Positions 7,974 to 15,936 are shown, numbered from the stretch's first letter. The stretch is 21,348 nucleotides of DNA from Bacteriovoracaceae bacterium (GCA_947500275.1 CANMSW010000008.1:1-21348); one strand, 5' to 3'. The notes: generated by a model from the letters alone, not told the origin. Made by a program: numbers and translations.

Positions 7974-8801
7974 TTAGGAAGTCGATTTTCGGATGATTCG
8001 AGTGAGAATCCCTCGCACAAGCTGGATGTCGCGGTGCTTCCACTGCAGTGGGGCAAGAAGGGCGCGAAGACTCGAAATCATCCGGTCTGGATTTCCCGCT
8101 TGATTGAAACCCAAGTGCTGCAGCGCTTCTCGCCAGTGGGCCCAAAGTCCGGTGAGCTCGTCGAGAGTTCCAAAGCGGTCCACTGCATCAGTGCGCGGTT
8201 CCGGTACTCCCGAACGGGTGAGGGACAGTGCGAGCTCAGCCCTTTCGTAAAGGCGGGCCAAGACCACGGCGACGGCGTGGCTGAGGTTCATGGACCCTAA
8301 TTCATCTGAAGTCGCAATCCGAACGCAATGGGAGCAGAGTTGAATTTCGATATCAAGGAGTCCGGTCTTTTCGTTCCCGAAAACGAGTGCAATTTTTTCA
8401 TTCGCAGTGGGCCATTCTTGCTGAAAATGGGAGCTTGCTTTCTTTCCTGGGGGGAGGAGGACCTCAGAAAAGAGGAGATCGAGGGGATGTTTGTCTCGGG
8501 GGCGCCTCGTGAAGGCGAGGGCCCGAGTACAAGGACTGAGCGCTTCCTCGAGACTCGAGTACTCGCGTGCGCTCAGGAGTAGTTCGTTGGATTTTCCCGT
8601 CGCGAATGCCTGGACTTGCTCAGAGCTTCTCCAGTCAGGGGCACACTCAGGCGAAACGACACAAAAATCATCGATACCGAAATTTGCCGCGAGCCTGGCA
8701 CAGGCTCCAATGTTGCCCGCGAATTTCGGGCGGACTAAAATCAGACGGAAGTCCTGAAGCCTGACACCTGTTTTCTCCGCAATCGCATGATTCGGCTTCA
8801 C
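7974..8801 (-). CDS. trmJ: TrmJ-like tRNA 2'-O-methyltransferase (SpoU/TrmH superfamily)
   Basis: A SPOUT-fold methyltransferase of 275 residues. In TrmJ the enzyme uses S-adenosylmethionine to 2'-O-methylate nucleotide 32 of tRNAs. All three superfamily motifs are visible: GNIGACARLAANFG (about 29-42), ALVFGNEKTGL (about 138-148) and SMNLSHAVAVVLARLYE (about 170-186). The C-terminal 80 residues form the helical extension found in TrmJ. The assignment to TrmJ rather than another SpoU member rests on this layout and length, so substrate identity is likely but not certain. The frame starts at a GTG (8801) four bases after the pntB stop. The nearest Shine-Dalgarno (AAGGAG) lies inside the pntB end about 13 bases upstream, so translation is probably coupled to pntB. 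Confidence 0.85.
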   Translation of the reverse strand: MKPNHAIAEKTGVRLQDFRLILVRPKFAGNIGACARLAANFGIDDFCVVSPECAPDWRSSEQVQAFATGKSNELLLSAREYSSLEEALSPCTRALAFTRRPRDKHPLDLLFSEVLLPPGKKASSHFQQEWPTANEKIALVFGNEKTGLLDIEIQLCSHCVRIATSDELGSMNLSHAVAVVLARLYERAELALSLTRSGVPEPRTDAVDRFGTLDELTGLWAHWREALQHLGFNQAGNPDRMISSLRALLAPLQWKHRDIQLVRGILTRIIRKSTS

Positions 8802-8805
8802 CTTC

Positions 8806-10206
8806 TTAATGACTCTCCTTCAGAGAGTTGGCGAGCTTATCGCAAGTCCCTTTAGCATCTCCAAAGACCAGCGAGCAGTTGTCGTAGTAGAAAAGAAGAT
8901 TATCGACGCCGGCATAGCCCGCCTTCATCGATCGCTTACTAACGAAGACGTGCTTCGAGCGGTAGGCCTCCAGGATCGGCATGCCGTAGAGAGGACTCTT
9001 TGGATCCGTTTTCGCAGCCGGATTAATGACGTCGTTCGCACCAATGACGAAGGTGACATCCGTTGAAGCAAATTCAGCGTTAATTTCTTCCATCTCCTGG
9101 ACGACATCATAAGGGATATCCGCTTCAGCCAGGAGGACGTTCATATGCCCGGGCATGCGGCCAGCCACGGGATGAATCGCGAATTTGACCTCCACCCCTT
9201 TGCTTTGAAGGAGTTCGAGAACTTCCTTAATGGAGTGCTGGGCTTGCGCTACTGCCATCCCGTAACCCGGTACAATGATCGCTTTCTGGGCATTCTCGAG
9301 CATGAAAGCCAAATCTTCGACCGACGCTGACTTTGCTCTTTTTTGAGGAGTGTTTGGGTCGATGGCAGTTGGTGCCTCGCCACCGAATCCACCGAGGATC
9401 ACACTGATGATCGAACGATTCATGGCCTTGCACATGATGTACGAGAGAATCGCCCCGCTCGATCCGACGAGCGCGCCGGTCGTTATCAAGAGGTTGTTTC
9501 CTAAAGTAAACCCCGTCGCAGCGGCTGCCCACCCCGAGTAAGAATTCAGCATCGAAACGACGACCGGCATATCAGCTCCGCCGATCGGGATAATCAGAAG
9601 AATGCCCAACAGCAATGCTATTCCGGTCATCAGAAGGAACAGAGGAAAGCTCTCAGTCAGGACAAACGCTCCGCAGAGGGCAATCATTGCAAAACCCAGA
9701 AGCGCATTCAAAGCGTGCTGACCTTTGAAAATAACGGGGTTAGAACTGAGGAGTTCTTGCAGTTTTCCGAAGGCGACCAGGGACCCTGTAAACGTAAGAG
9801 CTCCAATAAAACTGCCAATTGCGATTTCAGCCATGAAAACGCCGTTGAGCTCGGCTGAGTCCCGATGCGCCAGAAACGTTCCGGCCGCGACTAATACGGC
9901 CGAAAGACCCACAAAACTGTGAAGCGCGGCGACGAGCTGGGGCATGGCCGTCATTTCGATCTTGAGTGCGATCCCCGTTCCGATCACGGCCCCTCCCAGC
10001 AGGCCTGCAAGAATCCAGGAGTATTGTCTGACTTCCGGATTCAAGAAGGTTGCTACCAGTGCGATCGCCATTCCAATCATGGCGTAAAGATTTCCTTTGA
10101 GAGCGGTCTTCGGCCCACTCAGCCCCTTCAGTCCGAGGACGAACAAAATAGTCGCTACGAGGTAGGCGAGTGCGAAATGGTCGGGTGTGAGGAATGAAAT
10201 TTCCAT
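8806..10206 (-). CDS. pntB: NAD(P) transhydrogenase subunit beta
   Basis: The beta subunit of the proton-translocating transhydrogenase, which transfers hydride between NADH and NADP+ using the proton gradient across the inner membrane. The protein has 466 residues, close to the family norm (about 460). The N-terminal 270 residues are a series of hydrophobic helices. The C-terminal domain III binds NADP(H) and contains VPGYGMAVAQAQ (near 313-324), HPVAGRMPGHMNVLLAEA, and the ANDVINP and KRSMKAGYAGVDN segments typical of PntB. It lies 26 bp after pntAB. The ribosome site is a weak GA-rich run. The first gene downstream, trmJ-like, starts 4 nt after the stop. Confidence 0.97.
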   Translation of the reverse strand: MEISFLTPDHFALAYLVATILFVLGLKGLSGPKTALKGNLYAMIGMAIALVATFLNPEVRQYSWILAGLLGGAVIGTGIALKIEMTAMPQLVAALHSFVGLSAVLVAAGTFLAHRDSAELNGVFMAEIAIGSFIGALTFTGSLVAFGKLQELLSSNPVIFKGQHALNALLGFAMIALCGAFVLTESFPLFLLMTGIALLLGILLIIPIGGADMPVVVSMLNSYSGWAAAATGFTLGNNLLITTGALVGSSGAILSYIMCKAMNRSIISVILGGFGGEAPTAIDPNTPQKRAKSASVEDLAFMLENAQKAIIVPGYGMAVAQAQHSIKEVLELLQSKGVEVKFAIHPVAGRMPGHMNVLLAEADIPYDVVQEMEEINAEFASTDVTFVIGANDVINPAAKTDPKSPLYGMPILEAYRSKHVFVSKRSMKAGYAGVDNLLFYYDNCSLVFGDAKGTCDKLANSLKESH

Positions 10207-10232
10207 ATCGTTTCTCTTTTAGAAGGGGGGGG

Positions 10233-10529
10233 TTAGGTCTTCTTCTTGAACATGGCGAGGATTCGATTCGTGACTACGAAACCGCCGAAAATGTTGATCG
10301 AAGCCAGGAGCACTGCGAAAAATCCGATGATTTGGATTAGGGGCAGGCTTCCGTCCATGGGTGACTCATGGCCAGCGACCAGCATCGCGCCCACGACGAC
10401 GATTGCGGAAATGGCATTTGTCACAGCCATCAGGGGCGTGTGAAGAGCAGGGGTTACGCCCCAGATCACATGATATCCTACAAAGCAGGAGAGAACGAAG
10501 ACGTAGAGACCAACCATCGAGGGTGACAT
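10233..10529 (-). CDS. pntAB: NAD(P) transhydrogenase subunit alpha part 2 (membrane domain)
   Basis: A 98-residue integral membrane protein with three hydrophobic helices (about 5-24, 30-53 and 62-88) and a short basic tail. It corresponds to the C-terminal membrane part of E. coli PntA, here encoded as a separate subunit, as in Rhodospirillum-type three-gene transhydrogenases. The segments HTPLMAVTNAISAIVVVGA and FGGFVVTNRILAMF are typical. The frame is open up to 10640 inside pntAA, but a ribosome site eight bases before the ATG at 10529 and the family start (MSPSMVGLYVF) fix the shorter version. It sits between pntAA (25 bp) and pntB (26 bp). Confidence 0.95.
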   Translation of the reverse strand: MSPSMVGLYVFVLSCFVGYHVIWGVTPALHTPLMAVTNAISAIVVVGAMLVAGHESPMDGSLPLIQIIGFFAVLLASINIFGGFVVTNRILAMFKKKT

Positions 10530-10537
10530 CAAGAAAA

Positions 10538-10545
10538 TCCTTCCT
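10538..10545 (-). promoter_or_regulatory. ribosome binding site that sets the pntAB start
   Basis: AGGAAGGA on the minus strand, eight bases before the ATG at 10529. It selects the 98-residue product over a frame extending 37 codons back into pntAA. Confidence 0.6.
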
Positions 10546-10554
10546 CTAGAATAG

Positions 10555-11733
10555 TTACTGCGCCGCGGCTGCAGTGGGTTGAGAGGCGGTGGCGACCGCG
10601 TGAGTCGATTTGGGTTTTCCGAAGCGCACTTCTCCCCCATGGGTGACCAAGCTTGCCTCTAAAATATCGTCCGTGAGATCGATCTTCAATTGGTGTGCAG
10701 TCCCGGATTCGGCCGCTTTCCACATCAAACCAAGAAGATTCGCTATGTTCTTTCCGTAGAATGAACTCGAGTCGCCCGGCACTAGGGCGGGATAATTGGT
10801 GTGGCCCACGAGAGTGACACCGTACTTTTTGACAACCTTCCCTGATTCAGTGAGCGGACAGTTTCCGCCATTCTCCGCAGCAAGGTCGATGATCACTGAG
10901 CCCGCTCGCATCCCTTTTACAGCATCCTCGGTAATGAGGACAGGCGCTCTGCGCCCTGGGATGTTCGCGGTAGAAATCACTACATCCATTTTCTTAAGCC
11001 GCTCAGCCAGCGCAGCTTGCTGTCGTTGTTGAGCGTCCTCGGACAGAGCCTTCGCATAACCACCGTGGCCAGTCCCTTCTTCCCCAAGTTGCAGATCCAT
11101 AAATTTGGCGCCAAGCGATTCAATCTGTTCTCGAGTTTCGGGACGAACGTCGAAAGCTTCAACTCGAGCGCCTAGACGGCGGGCAGTTGCAATCGCTTGA
11201 AGGCCCGCTACTCCCGCTCCTAGGATTGCGACTTGGACTGCTTTCGCCGAACCGGCGGAAGTCATCATCACTGGAAAAAATCGTGGATACTGAGCCGCGG
11301 CTTCAAGGACTGCCCGATATCCCGCGATATTTGCTTGCGACGAAAGCGCGTCCATCGATTGAGCACGGGAGGTCCGCGGGATCGCTTCCATCGCAAAGGC
11401 TGAGACACCGACTTCGGCGAGTTTTTCTAAAGTTCCATCTTGTCGATAAGGTTCAAGGAAGCTGATGAGGACCGCGCCTCTTTTCATTTTCTCAATTTCG
11501 TTTGGCGTGGGTTTTCGCACCCGGGTGACGAGATCGCATTTCAGAATCGTCGCTGTGTCTGCGAGCGTGGCTCCCGCAGCTTCATAATCCGAGTTGGGAT
11601 AGCCAGCAGCAATGCCAGCGTCCTGTTCGACAAGCACTTGTAAGCCCGTCTTCACGAGCTTCTTCACTGTCTCAGGCGTCATCGAGACGCGAAACTCGCC
11701 AGGTGCATTTTCTTTTATGATTCCAAGTAGCAT
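10555..11733 (-). CDS. pntAA: NAD(P) transhydrogenase subunit alpha part 1 (NAD-binding domain)
   Basis: The soluble NAD(H)-binding domain I of the transhydrogenase, 392 residues, homologous to the N-terminal part of E. coli PntA and to alanine dehydrogenase. Visible features are the start MLLGIIKENAPGEFRVSMTP, the conserved IPRTSRAQSMDALSSQANI (about 118-136), the Rossmann motif GAGVAG (172-177), and the mobile-loop region before AAENGGNCPLTESG. The protein ends in an Ala/Thr-rich tail that replaces the linker to the membrane domain in fused versions. It heads the pnt operon. The ATG at 11733 has no Shine-Dalgarno; a promoter-like pair of boxes ends about ten bases before it, so the mRNA may be leaderless or nearly so. 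Confidence 0.97.
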   Translation of the reverse strand: MLLGIIKENAPGEFRVSMTPETVKKLVKTGLQVLVEQDAGIAAGYPNSDYEAAGATLADTATILKCDLVTRVRKPTPNEIEKMKRGAVLISFLEPYRQDGTLEKLAEVGVSAFAMEAIPRTSRAQSMDALSSQANIAGYRAVLEAAAQYPRFFPVMMTSAGSAKAVQVAILGAGVAGLQAIATARRLGARVEAFDVRPETREQIESLGAKFMDLQLGEEGTGHGGYAKALSEDAQQRQQAALAERLKKMDVVISTANIPGRRAPVLITEDAVKGMRAGSVIIDLAAENGGNCPLTESGKVVKKYGVTLVGHTNYPALVPGDSSSFYGKNIANLLGLMWKAAESGTAHQLKIDLTDDILEASLVTHGGEVRFGKPKSTHAVATASQPTAAAAQ

Positions 11734-11742
11734 AGGATCTAG

Positions 11743-11772
11743 AGTTTACCGGTTGAAGGCAGACGGTGACAA
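11743..11772 (-). promoter_or_regulatory. candidate promoter of the pnt operon
   Basis: Read on the minus strand, TTGTCA (11772-11767; five of six -35 consensus bases) and TAAACT (11748-11743; four of six -10 bases) are separated by 18 bp. The predicted transcription start would lie only a few bases before the pntAA ATG at 11733, which fits the absence of a Shine-Dalgarno there. Confidence 0.45.
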
Positions 11773-11838
11773 GATAGGAAGAGGATCTCTGTCCTTTAGA
11801 TATAAATAGTTTGGAGTTCTCTGCCGCGATTTGGGTTG

Positions 11839-11855
11839 TGACGCAGAAAGCGTCA
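11839..11855. repeat. inverted repeat upstream of the pnt operon
   Basis: TGACGC-AGAAA-GCGTCA, a perfect 6-bp dyad with a 5-base spacer, in the 260-bp gap between udk and pntAA (11734-11993). It lies about 70 bp upstream of the candidate pnt promoter, so it could be an activator site. It could also be chance; no T-run follows it on either strand. Confidence 0.3.
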
Positions 11856-11936
11856 AGATTTGAACGATAACCCGCCCGCTATTGAAGGGGACTGGTTACG
11901 GTTCGTGCGTGAATCACAGATATTCCCGAGTATCCT

Positions 11937-11963
11937 TCGCTCTGGAGCGACCTCATTCTGAGG
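11937..11963 (-). terminator. tandem hairpins after udk, possible 3' end of the urc operon
   Basis: Two adjacent dyads, TCGCTC-TG-GAGCGA (11937-11950) and CCTCA-TTC-TGAGG (11951-11963), begin about 30 bp past the udk stop codon. Neither is followed by a run of T, so this is not a standard intrinsic terminator. It may stabilise the 3' end of the transcript. Confidence 0.3.
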
Positions 11964-11993
11964 CGCGCTAAAGACTTACTCATGGGTACGTTG

Positions 11994-12617
11994 TTAAAGG
12001 AGGCGGTCTGACCAAGAGTTTATGTGGCTTGTAAAGTCCACTTCGCCCGAGATCAGCGAAGTCGCAAACTGCGCTGAAGGCTCGACGAACTCATCGTGCA
12101 TCGGCTTCACTTGCCGGAAGAATTGCTTTTTAATACCCTCCGGTTGCCTTCCCCGTTCGACCAAGTCACGATGATATCTGCGACTAAAGCGAGTCTCTTC
12201 AGAAGTCTGAATAAAAAGACTAATATCAAGGAGAGAACGAATAGGTGGCTGCGAAAGAATCAGGGTCCCATCGAGAAGAATAATCTTCTTGGTAGGAAAG
12301 GGCGTCGTATCCACTCGACGTGTATGGGTGACAAAATCGTAGATCGGAATCTGTACGTCCTCGCCGCGCTTCAGGGCCTGGAGATGGATGGCAAGAAGCG
12401 GAAAGTCGAGCGCAGACGGATGGTCGAAATTGACATTTTCGCCGTCGCCTAGAAAGTTCGCGCTTTGGTCAATGTAGTAGCTGTCTTGTGCAAGGATCGA
12501 GCAATCTTCTGGCCCTAGCTTTTCGGCAAGGAGTCGAGAGAACGTCGTTTTACCCGACCCACTGCCTCCGCTGATTCCGATGATTTTAACTTGAGAAGAC
12601 TGGCTCATTTTTTCCAT
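11994..12617 (-). CDS. udk: uridine kinase
   Basis: Phosphorylates uridine (and usually cytidine) to UMP/CMP with ATP or GTP, in the pyrimidine salvage pathway. A P-loop protein of 207 residues, close to family length. Walker A is GISGGSGSGKTT (about 14-25), followed by QDSYYID (about 44-50), the nucleoside-binding NFDHPSALD, the IPIYDF motif and LLDGTLIL (Walker B-like). It starts two bases after the upp stop and is the last gene of the operon. A second ATG at 12608 has GGA five bases upstream and may be the true start. In this operon its role is probably to feed uridine into the UMP pool that the Urc enzymes consume (inference from context). Confidence 0.93.
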   Translation of the reverse strand: MEKMSQSSQVKIIGISGGSGSGKTTFSRLLAEKLGPEDCSILAQDSYYIDQSANFLGDGENVNFDHPSALDFPLLAIHLQALKRGEDVQIPIYDFVTHTRRVDTTPFPTKKIILLDGTLILSQPPIRSLLDISLFIQTSEETRFSRRYHRDLVERGRQPEGIKKQFFRQVKPMHDEFVEPSAQFATSLISGEVDFTSHINSWSDRLL

Positions 12618-12619
12618 TC

Positions 12620-13255
12620 TCAGTGCGTGTCGTAGAGGCGGTCGCCGGCATCGCCCAGGCCGGGCAGCAGGTATCCTTTCGAATTCAGCTCACGCTCGAC
12701 GTCGATCGAGTAAATTTCCACGTCAGGGTGCTCGTCATGAAGTCGCTTCAGAGCGTATTCGGAGCACAAAATAGTGAGGAAACGAATAGGGCCGACTTCG
12801 AAGTCTTTCAGGCGCTTGATGGCAGCGATTGCCGTATCTCCTGTAGCGAGCATCGGATCCAGGAGGAGAACACGCTTTCCTTTTACATCGCGAGGCAACC
12901 GCAAATAGTACTCAACCGTGCTGTGGATAAACTTGTCGCGATAAATTCCGAGGTGGCCCACGGTCGCAAAGGGAAGAATACGTAGCATCCCATCGAGCAT
13001 TCCGTTTCCTGCACGAAGAACCGAAACCAAAACGAGGTCTTCTGAAACTCGATCAAATTTAGCTGTTTCAAGGGGGGTTTCGATTTCGATGGGGGCAACC
13101 TGGAGGTCGTGCGTTGCCTCATAGGCCAGAAACTGACTGATCTCTTCCAAGATTAAGCGGAAGCTATGGGCAGTCGTGTCCTTGTCGCGAAGAAGCGAAA
13201 GCTTGTGGCGGACGACCGGGTGGGTGATGCGGTGGAATTTTGGATTCGCGTTCAT
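12620..13255 (-). CDS. upp: uracil phosphoribosyltransferase
   Basis: Converts uracil and PRPP to UMP and pyrophosphate. The protein has 211 residues from the chosen start (E. coli Upp has 208). The PRPP-binding loop is LLLDPMLATGDTA (about 130-142), and the uracil-binding C-terminus is GYLLPGLGDAGDR (about 194-206). VLRAGNGMLDGM (about 79-90) is the conserved PRTase segment. The frame is open to 13279, but AAGGA seven bases before the ATG at 13255 and family length favour this start. It corresponds to the Urc6 function of yeast, the entry step of the URC uracil-degrading route. Here it lies 26 bp behind urc4 and directly ahead of udk. A salvage role in parallel is equally possible. Confidence 0.96.
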   Translation of the reverse strand: MNANPKFHRITHPVVRHKLSLLRDKDTTAHSFRLILEEISQFLAYEATHDLQVAPIEIETPLETAKFDRVSEDLVLVSVLRAGNGMLDGMLRILPFATVGHLGIYRDKFIHSTVEYYLRLPRDVKGKRVLLLDPMLATGDTAIAAIKRLKDFEVGPIRFLTILCSEYALKRLHDEHPDVEIYSIDVERELNSKGYLLPGLGDAGDRLYDTH

Positions 13256-13262
13256 ATTGGGT

Positions 13263-13267
13263 TCCTT
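13263..13267 (-). promoter_or_regulatory. ribosome binding site that sets the upp start
   Basis: AAGGA on the minus strand, seven bases before the ATG at 13255. The upstream ATG at 13279 has no comparable site. Confidence 0.55.
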
Positions 13268-13281
13268 GTGCTGAATCATGC

Positions 13282-14538
13282 TTAGAATACAGTTCCATCA
13301 CTCACGATCGAGAGAGGGGATCCTCCATCTGCGCGGAGTTCTGCAGCGATTTTACGACCTGCTGCCCAAGTTCCTCCTTCGAGGACTTTTGCGAGTGGAA
13401 ACTCTTCTGTCTTCTTCCCTAATTTCTTTCTGACTTCATCAGCGAGCCGATCAAGCAAAGCGACGGTCAGCGCGCGCCATTCGATGATTAAGAGGGAGCT
13501 AGGTTCGAAACGCTTCTCAACTAACGCCTGATCCCGAAGTTGGAGCACACCTGTATCAAAAAGGAGGCCGCCATTTCGGTACTCAGGAAGTCCCGTGAGT
13601 CCATTCACATCTGAAATAGGAATGCCGCCTTCTTCGATCGGTTCAATCAATGAAAGCGTGAGCCATTGCGAAAGCTTATGGAATGGGACGATGCTTTCGG
13701 TCGATTCAGGGGATCCCAAGAGGGGGTGGTGCCAAGCATCGCCTAAATTGATGGTCCCGAGCTGAATGCGGCCCGGCCAGATCGAGCCCAAGCCATCGAG
13801 TACTTCGAAAAGAAGTCGAGGTGCGGGAAAGGGCTGAGAGCCTGCCAAGCGCTTGACCTGATCGAAGATGTGGCCTGGACGCGCCGGCGCCGGAGAGAAG
13901 CGACCAGAGGCTTGCTGAGCCAAAGCTTCGCCGAGCTTTCTCAAAAGCTGCCAACGACCTTCGACGCCGACCAGAGGGTTCTGATCCGAAACTTGAAAGG
14001 CATCGGAAAGAGCAGAATAAGAAAGGTTCTTCAATCCCTCGGAATCGACTTGGAGGGGGTTCCGAGGGTTTGAGCTAAAAATTCCAGAAACAAATGCGTG
14101 GTAGCTTGCGACGGCAAGGCCCTCGCTCTTCGAAAAAGACTTTCCCGTAGAGGATTCCTGAAAGCGCCAGCCCATCCCTGCGCCAGCATCCAAAAGAACG
14201 GATACGAGGGCGAGATCGAGTTTGGTCCGGACTCGATCTTCAAGAGAAAGAGGGATGATTTTTTTATCCAGGTCAGCAACTCGATCAACGCCGCCTACTC
14301 GGAAATGATTCCAACGTGAATGAAAAGGGATATCGAGGGTCGGGTAGTTCGCCTGAGTTACGGCAACCACTCGATCGGCGACTTCAGGAAGTTTTTCCAG
14401 ATGCACGTGAAAGTGTGTTTTTCCGTCGAGCGCTGCACTCAAAATACGATTGCATCGTTCGCGAATAGCAGTCGTCGATCTCAAGTAACTGAGATCTTCT
14501 GCGCGGTAATTCAAAGCGCTGCCTTTTGAATCACTCAT
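13282..14538 (-). CDS. urc4: Urc4-like protein (DUF1688), uracil catabolism
   Basis: A 418-residue soluble protein with the hallmarks of the DUF1688 family, to which yeast Urc4 belongs. Visible signature stretches are FHVHLEKLPEVADRV (about 38), YPTLDIPFHSRWNHF with GGVDR (about 64-85), a VSVLLDAGAGMGWRF segment (about 108), SEGLAVASYHAF (about 134), and GLTGLPEYRNGGLLFDTGVL. URC4 is genetically required for uracil degradation in Lachancea kluyveri; as far as I know its reaction is not settled. Conserved His, Asp and Arg residues in the first 85 residues suggest an enzyme rather than a regulator (inference). Its ATG overlaps the urc1 stop by 8 bp, so the two are probably translated together. 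It is followed 26 bp later by upp. Family assignment is from remembered motifs. Confidence 0.88.
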   Translation of the reverse strand: MSDSKGSALNYRAEDLSYLRSTTAIRERCNRILSAALDGKTHFHVHLEKLPEVADRVVAVTQANYPTLDIPFHSRWNHFRVGGVDRVADLDKKIIPLSLEDRVRTKLDLALVSVLLDAGAGMGWRFQESSTGKSFSKSEGLAVASYHAFVSGIFSSNPRNPLQVDSEGLKNLSYSALSDAFQVSDQNPLVGVEGRWQLLRKLGEALAQQASGRFSPAPARPGHIFDQVKRLAGSQPFPAPRLLFEVLDGLGSIWPGRIQLGTINLGDAWHHPLLGSPESTESIVPFHKLSQWLTLSLIEPIEEGGIPISDVNGLTGLPEYRNGGLLFDTGVLQLRDQALVEKRFEPSSLLIIEWRALTVALLDRLADEVRKKLGKKTEEFPLAKVLEGGTWAAGRKIAAELRADGGSPLSIVSDGTVF

Positions 14539-15853
14539 CGAGTGCGCGTCCTTTCACTTTCTCAAGACCCTTTTCGTCAAGAATTTGGTCTTTTGTGAAA
14601 TAACCGGCAGCTTTTTTTGCTTCCATTTCAACACGCGCGTCTTTTGGAATCATATCGTCGGGAATAGAGACCCGCTCGCCGACTTCGATGCCGCTTCCGG
14701 TGATGGCGTTGTACTTCATATCACTCATCGAGACGAGACGATCGATCCGCTTGATTCCCAACCAGTGAAGCACGTCCGGCATAAGCTCCTGGAATCGCAT
14801 GTCTTGGACTCCGGCAACGCATTCGGTGCGATGGAAGTAGGTGGCTGCAGAATCCCCTCCCTGCTGGCGCTTCCGGGCGTTGTACACCAGAAACTTGGTG
14901 ACCTCACCGAGTGCCCGTCCTTCTTTCCGATAATAGACAATGGCGCCGATGCCGCCTTTTTGAGCCGTTTTGATGGCTTCTTCGATCCCGTGCACCAAGT
15001 AAGGGCGGCAGGTACAAATATCAGATCCGAAAACATCGGAACCATTGCACTCGTCGTGGACGCGCACTGTGTGTTCGACACCTGGCTTTCCAAGCTTCGT
15101 GACATCACCGAACAAATAGACGGAAGTGGATCCGATCGGTGGCAAGAATACTTTTAGATCAGGTCGAGTGATCAGCTCAGGAAACATCCCACCGGTCTCA
15201 TGGAACATCGCTTTCCGAAGTTCGCCTTCGGTAATGCCAAAGCGTTCAGCGACTCCTGGCAAATACCAGACGGGGTCGACTGCCGCTTTTGAGACGGTTA
15301 CATCTAAGCTTTCAAGAATGATATTTCCGTCGACCTTAAGTCTTCCCTTTGCGACTGCGTCATTGAGCTCGAACATCGAAATGTGAGCTTTAGTCACGGC
15401 GATCGACGGCCGGATGTCGTAACCCTGTTTGAAGTAGTCTTTGAAGACGTCAGCAACGACTGCGCCCCAGGGATCCAAGGAGACGATTTTGTGGGAGCCC
15501 GATGCCTCGCTTCTCCCTGCCGCCCACCAAGAAGTGTGTGGTCCGATGGACTCAGCTGGAGCGGTATTCGTTAGGTCGGGACGGTGTTCGGCGGGCAAGA
15601 AACCAGCGGCCGTCGCAAGCGCGCGGTAAACAGTGTAGCTGCCACTGTGCGTACCAATGGCATTTCGGTGATCTGGATTCGTGAGAGTCGCAACGACGGG
15701 GCCGCGCTCGGAGGGTGATTTGGCTCCCCAAGAGAGAGGCGTAGTCTTGTGTCGGATTTGACCAGGATGGGAGGTCAGGACCAAGTGACTGTACCGAACC
15801 TGATTGCTCTCGCGAGCCTCTTGGACTTTGTCAGTGGTTTTCGAATTGGACAT
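14531..15853 (-). CDS. urc1: Urc1-like GTP cyclohydrolase II homolog, uracil catabolism
   Basis: A 440-residue protein whose C-terminal half (about 235-440) resembles GTP cyclohydrolase II (RibA). The zinc-binding cysteines are conserved with RibA spacing: Cys269 in HDEC, then Cys280 and Cys282 in DICTC. YYRKEGRALG and the catalytic-type Asp351-x-Arg353 (QDMR) also match. The N-terminal 230 residues have no RibA counterpart, and the RibA segment TNNP is replaced by SMSDMKYN. This long form with a divergent pocket is typical of Urc1, which is needed for uracil breakdown and is thought to act on a uridine-nucleotide ring rather than on GTP. A GGAGG four bases upstream sets the start at 15853, although the frame is open to 16003 inside the dehydrogenase gene. 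A neighbouring urc4 and upp make the URC role much more likely than riboflavin synthesis. Confidence 0.9.
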   Translation of the reverse strand: MSNSKTTDKVQEARESNQVRYSHLVLTSHPGQIRHKTTPLSWGAKSPSERGPVVATLTNPDHRNAIGTHSGSYTVYRALATAAGFLPAEHRPDLTNTAPAESIGPHTSWWAAGRSEASGSHKIVSLDPWGAVVADVFKDYFKQGYDIRPSIAVTKAHISMFELNDAVAKGRLKVDGNIILESLDVTVSKAAVDPVWYLPGVAERFGITEGELRKAMFHETGGMFPELITRPDLKVFLPPIGSTSVYLFGDVTKLGKPGVEHTVRVHDECNGSDVFGSDICTCRPYLVHGIEEAIKTAQKGGIGAIVYYRKEGRALGEVTKFLVYNARKRQQGGDSAATYFHRTECVAGVQDMRFQELMPDVLHWLGIKRIDRLVSMSDMKYNAITGSGIEVGERVSIPDDMIPKDARVEMEAKKAAGYFTKDQILDEKGLEKVKGRALDE

Positions 15854-15857
15854 CGTT

Positions 15858-15862
15858 CCTCC
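15858..15862 (-). promoter_or_regulatory. ribosome binding site that sets the urc1 start
   Basis: A consensus GGAGG four bases before the ATG at 15853. It resolves the apparent overlap with the upstream dehydrogenase gene into an 83-bp gap. Confidence 0.7.
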
Positions 15863-15936
15863 CGAACTTAAAATAGAAAGATCTTTAATCCCCGCTAGGG
15901 GCGGTTTCGTCAAATGGTCCTTAAAACTAGAGGCGA

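Noticed and set aside
14585..15157. 190-codon plus-strand open frame opposite urc1
   Set aside because: Antisense shadow of the conserved RibA-like domain with no ribosome site.
14531..15853. Calling this gene ribA for riboflavin synthesis
   Set aside because: The long N-terminal half, altered TNNP region and neighbours urc4/upp/udk point to Urc1; no other riboflavin gene is present.
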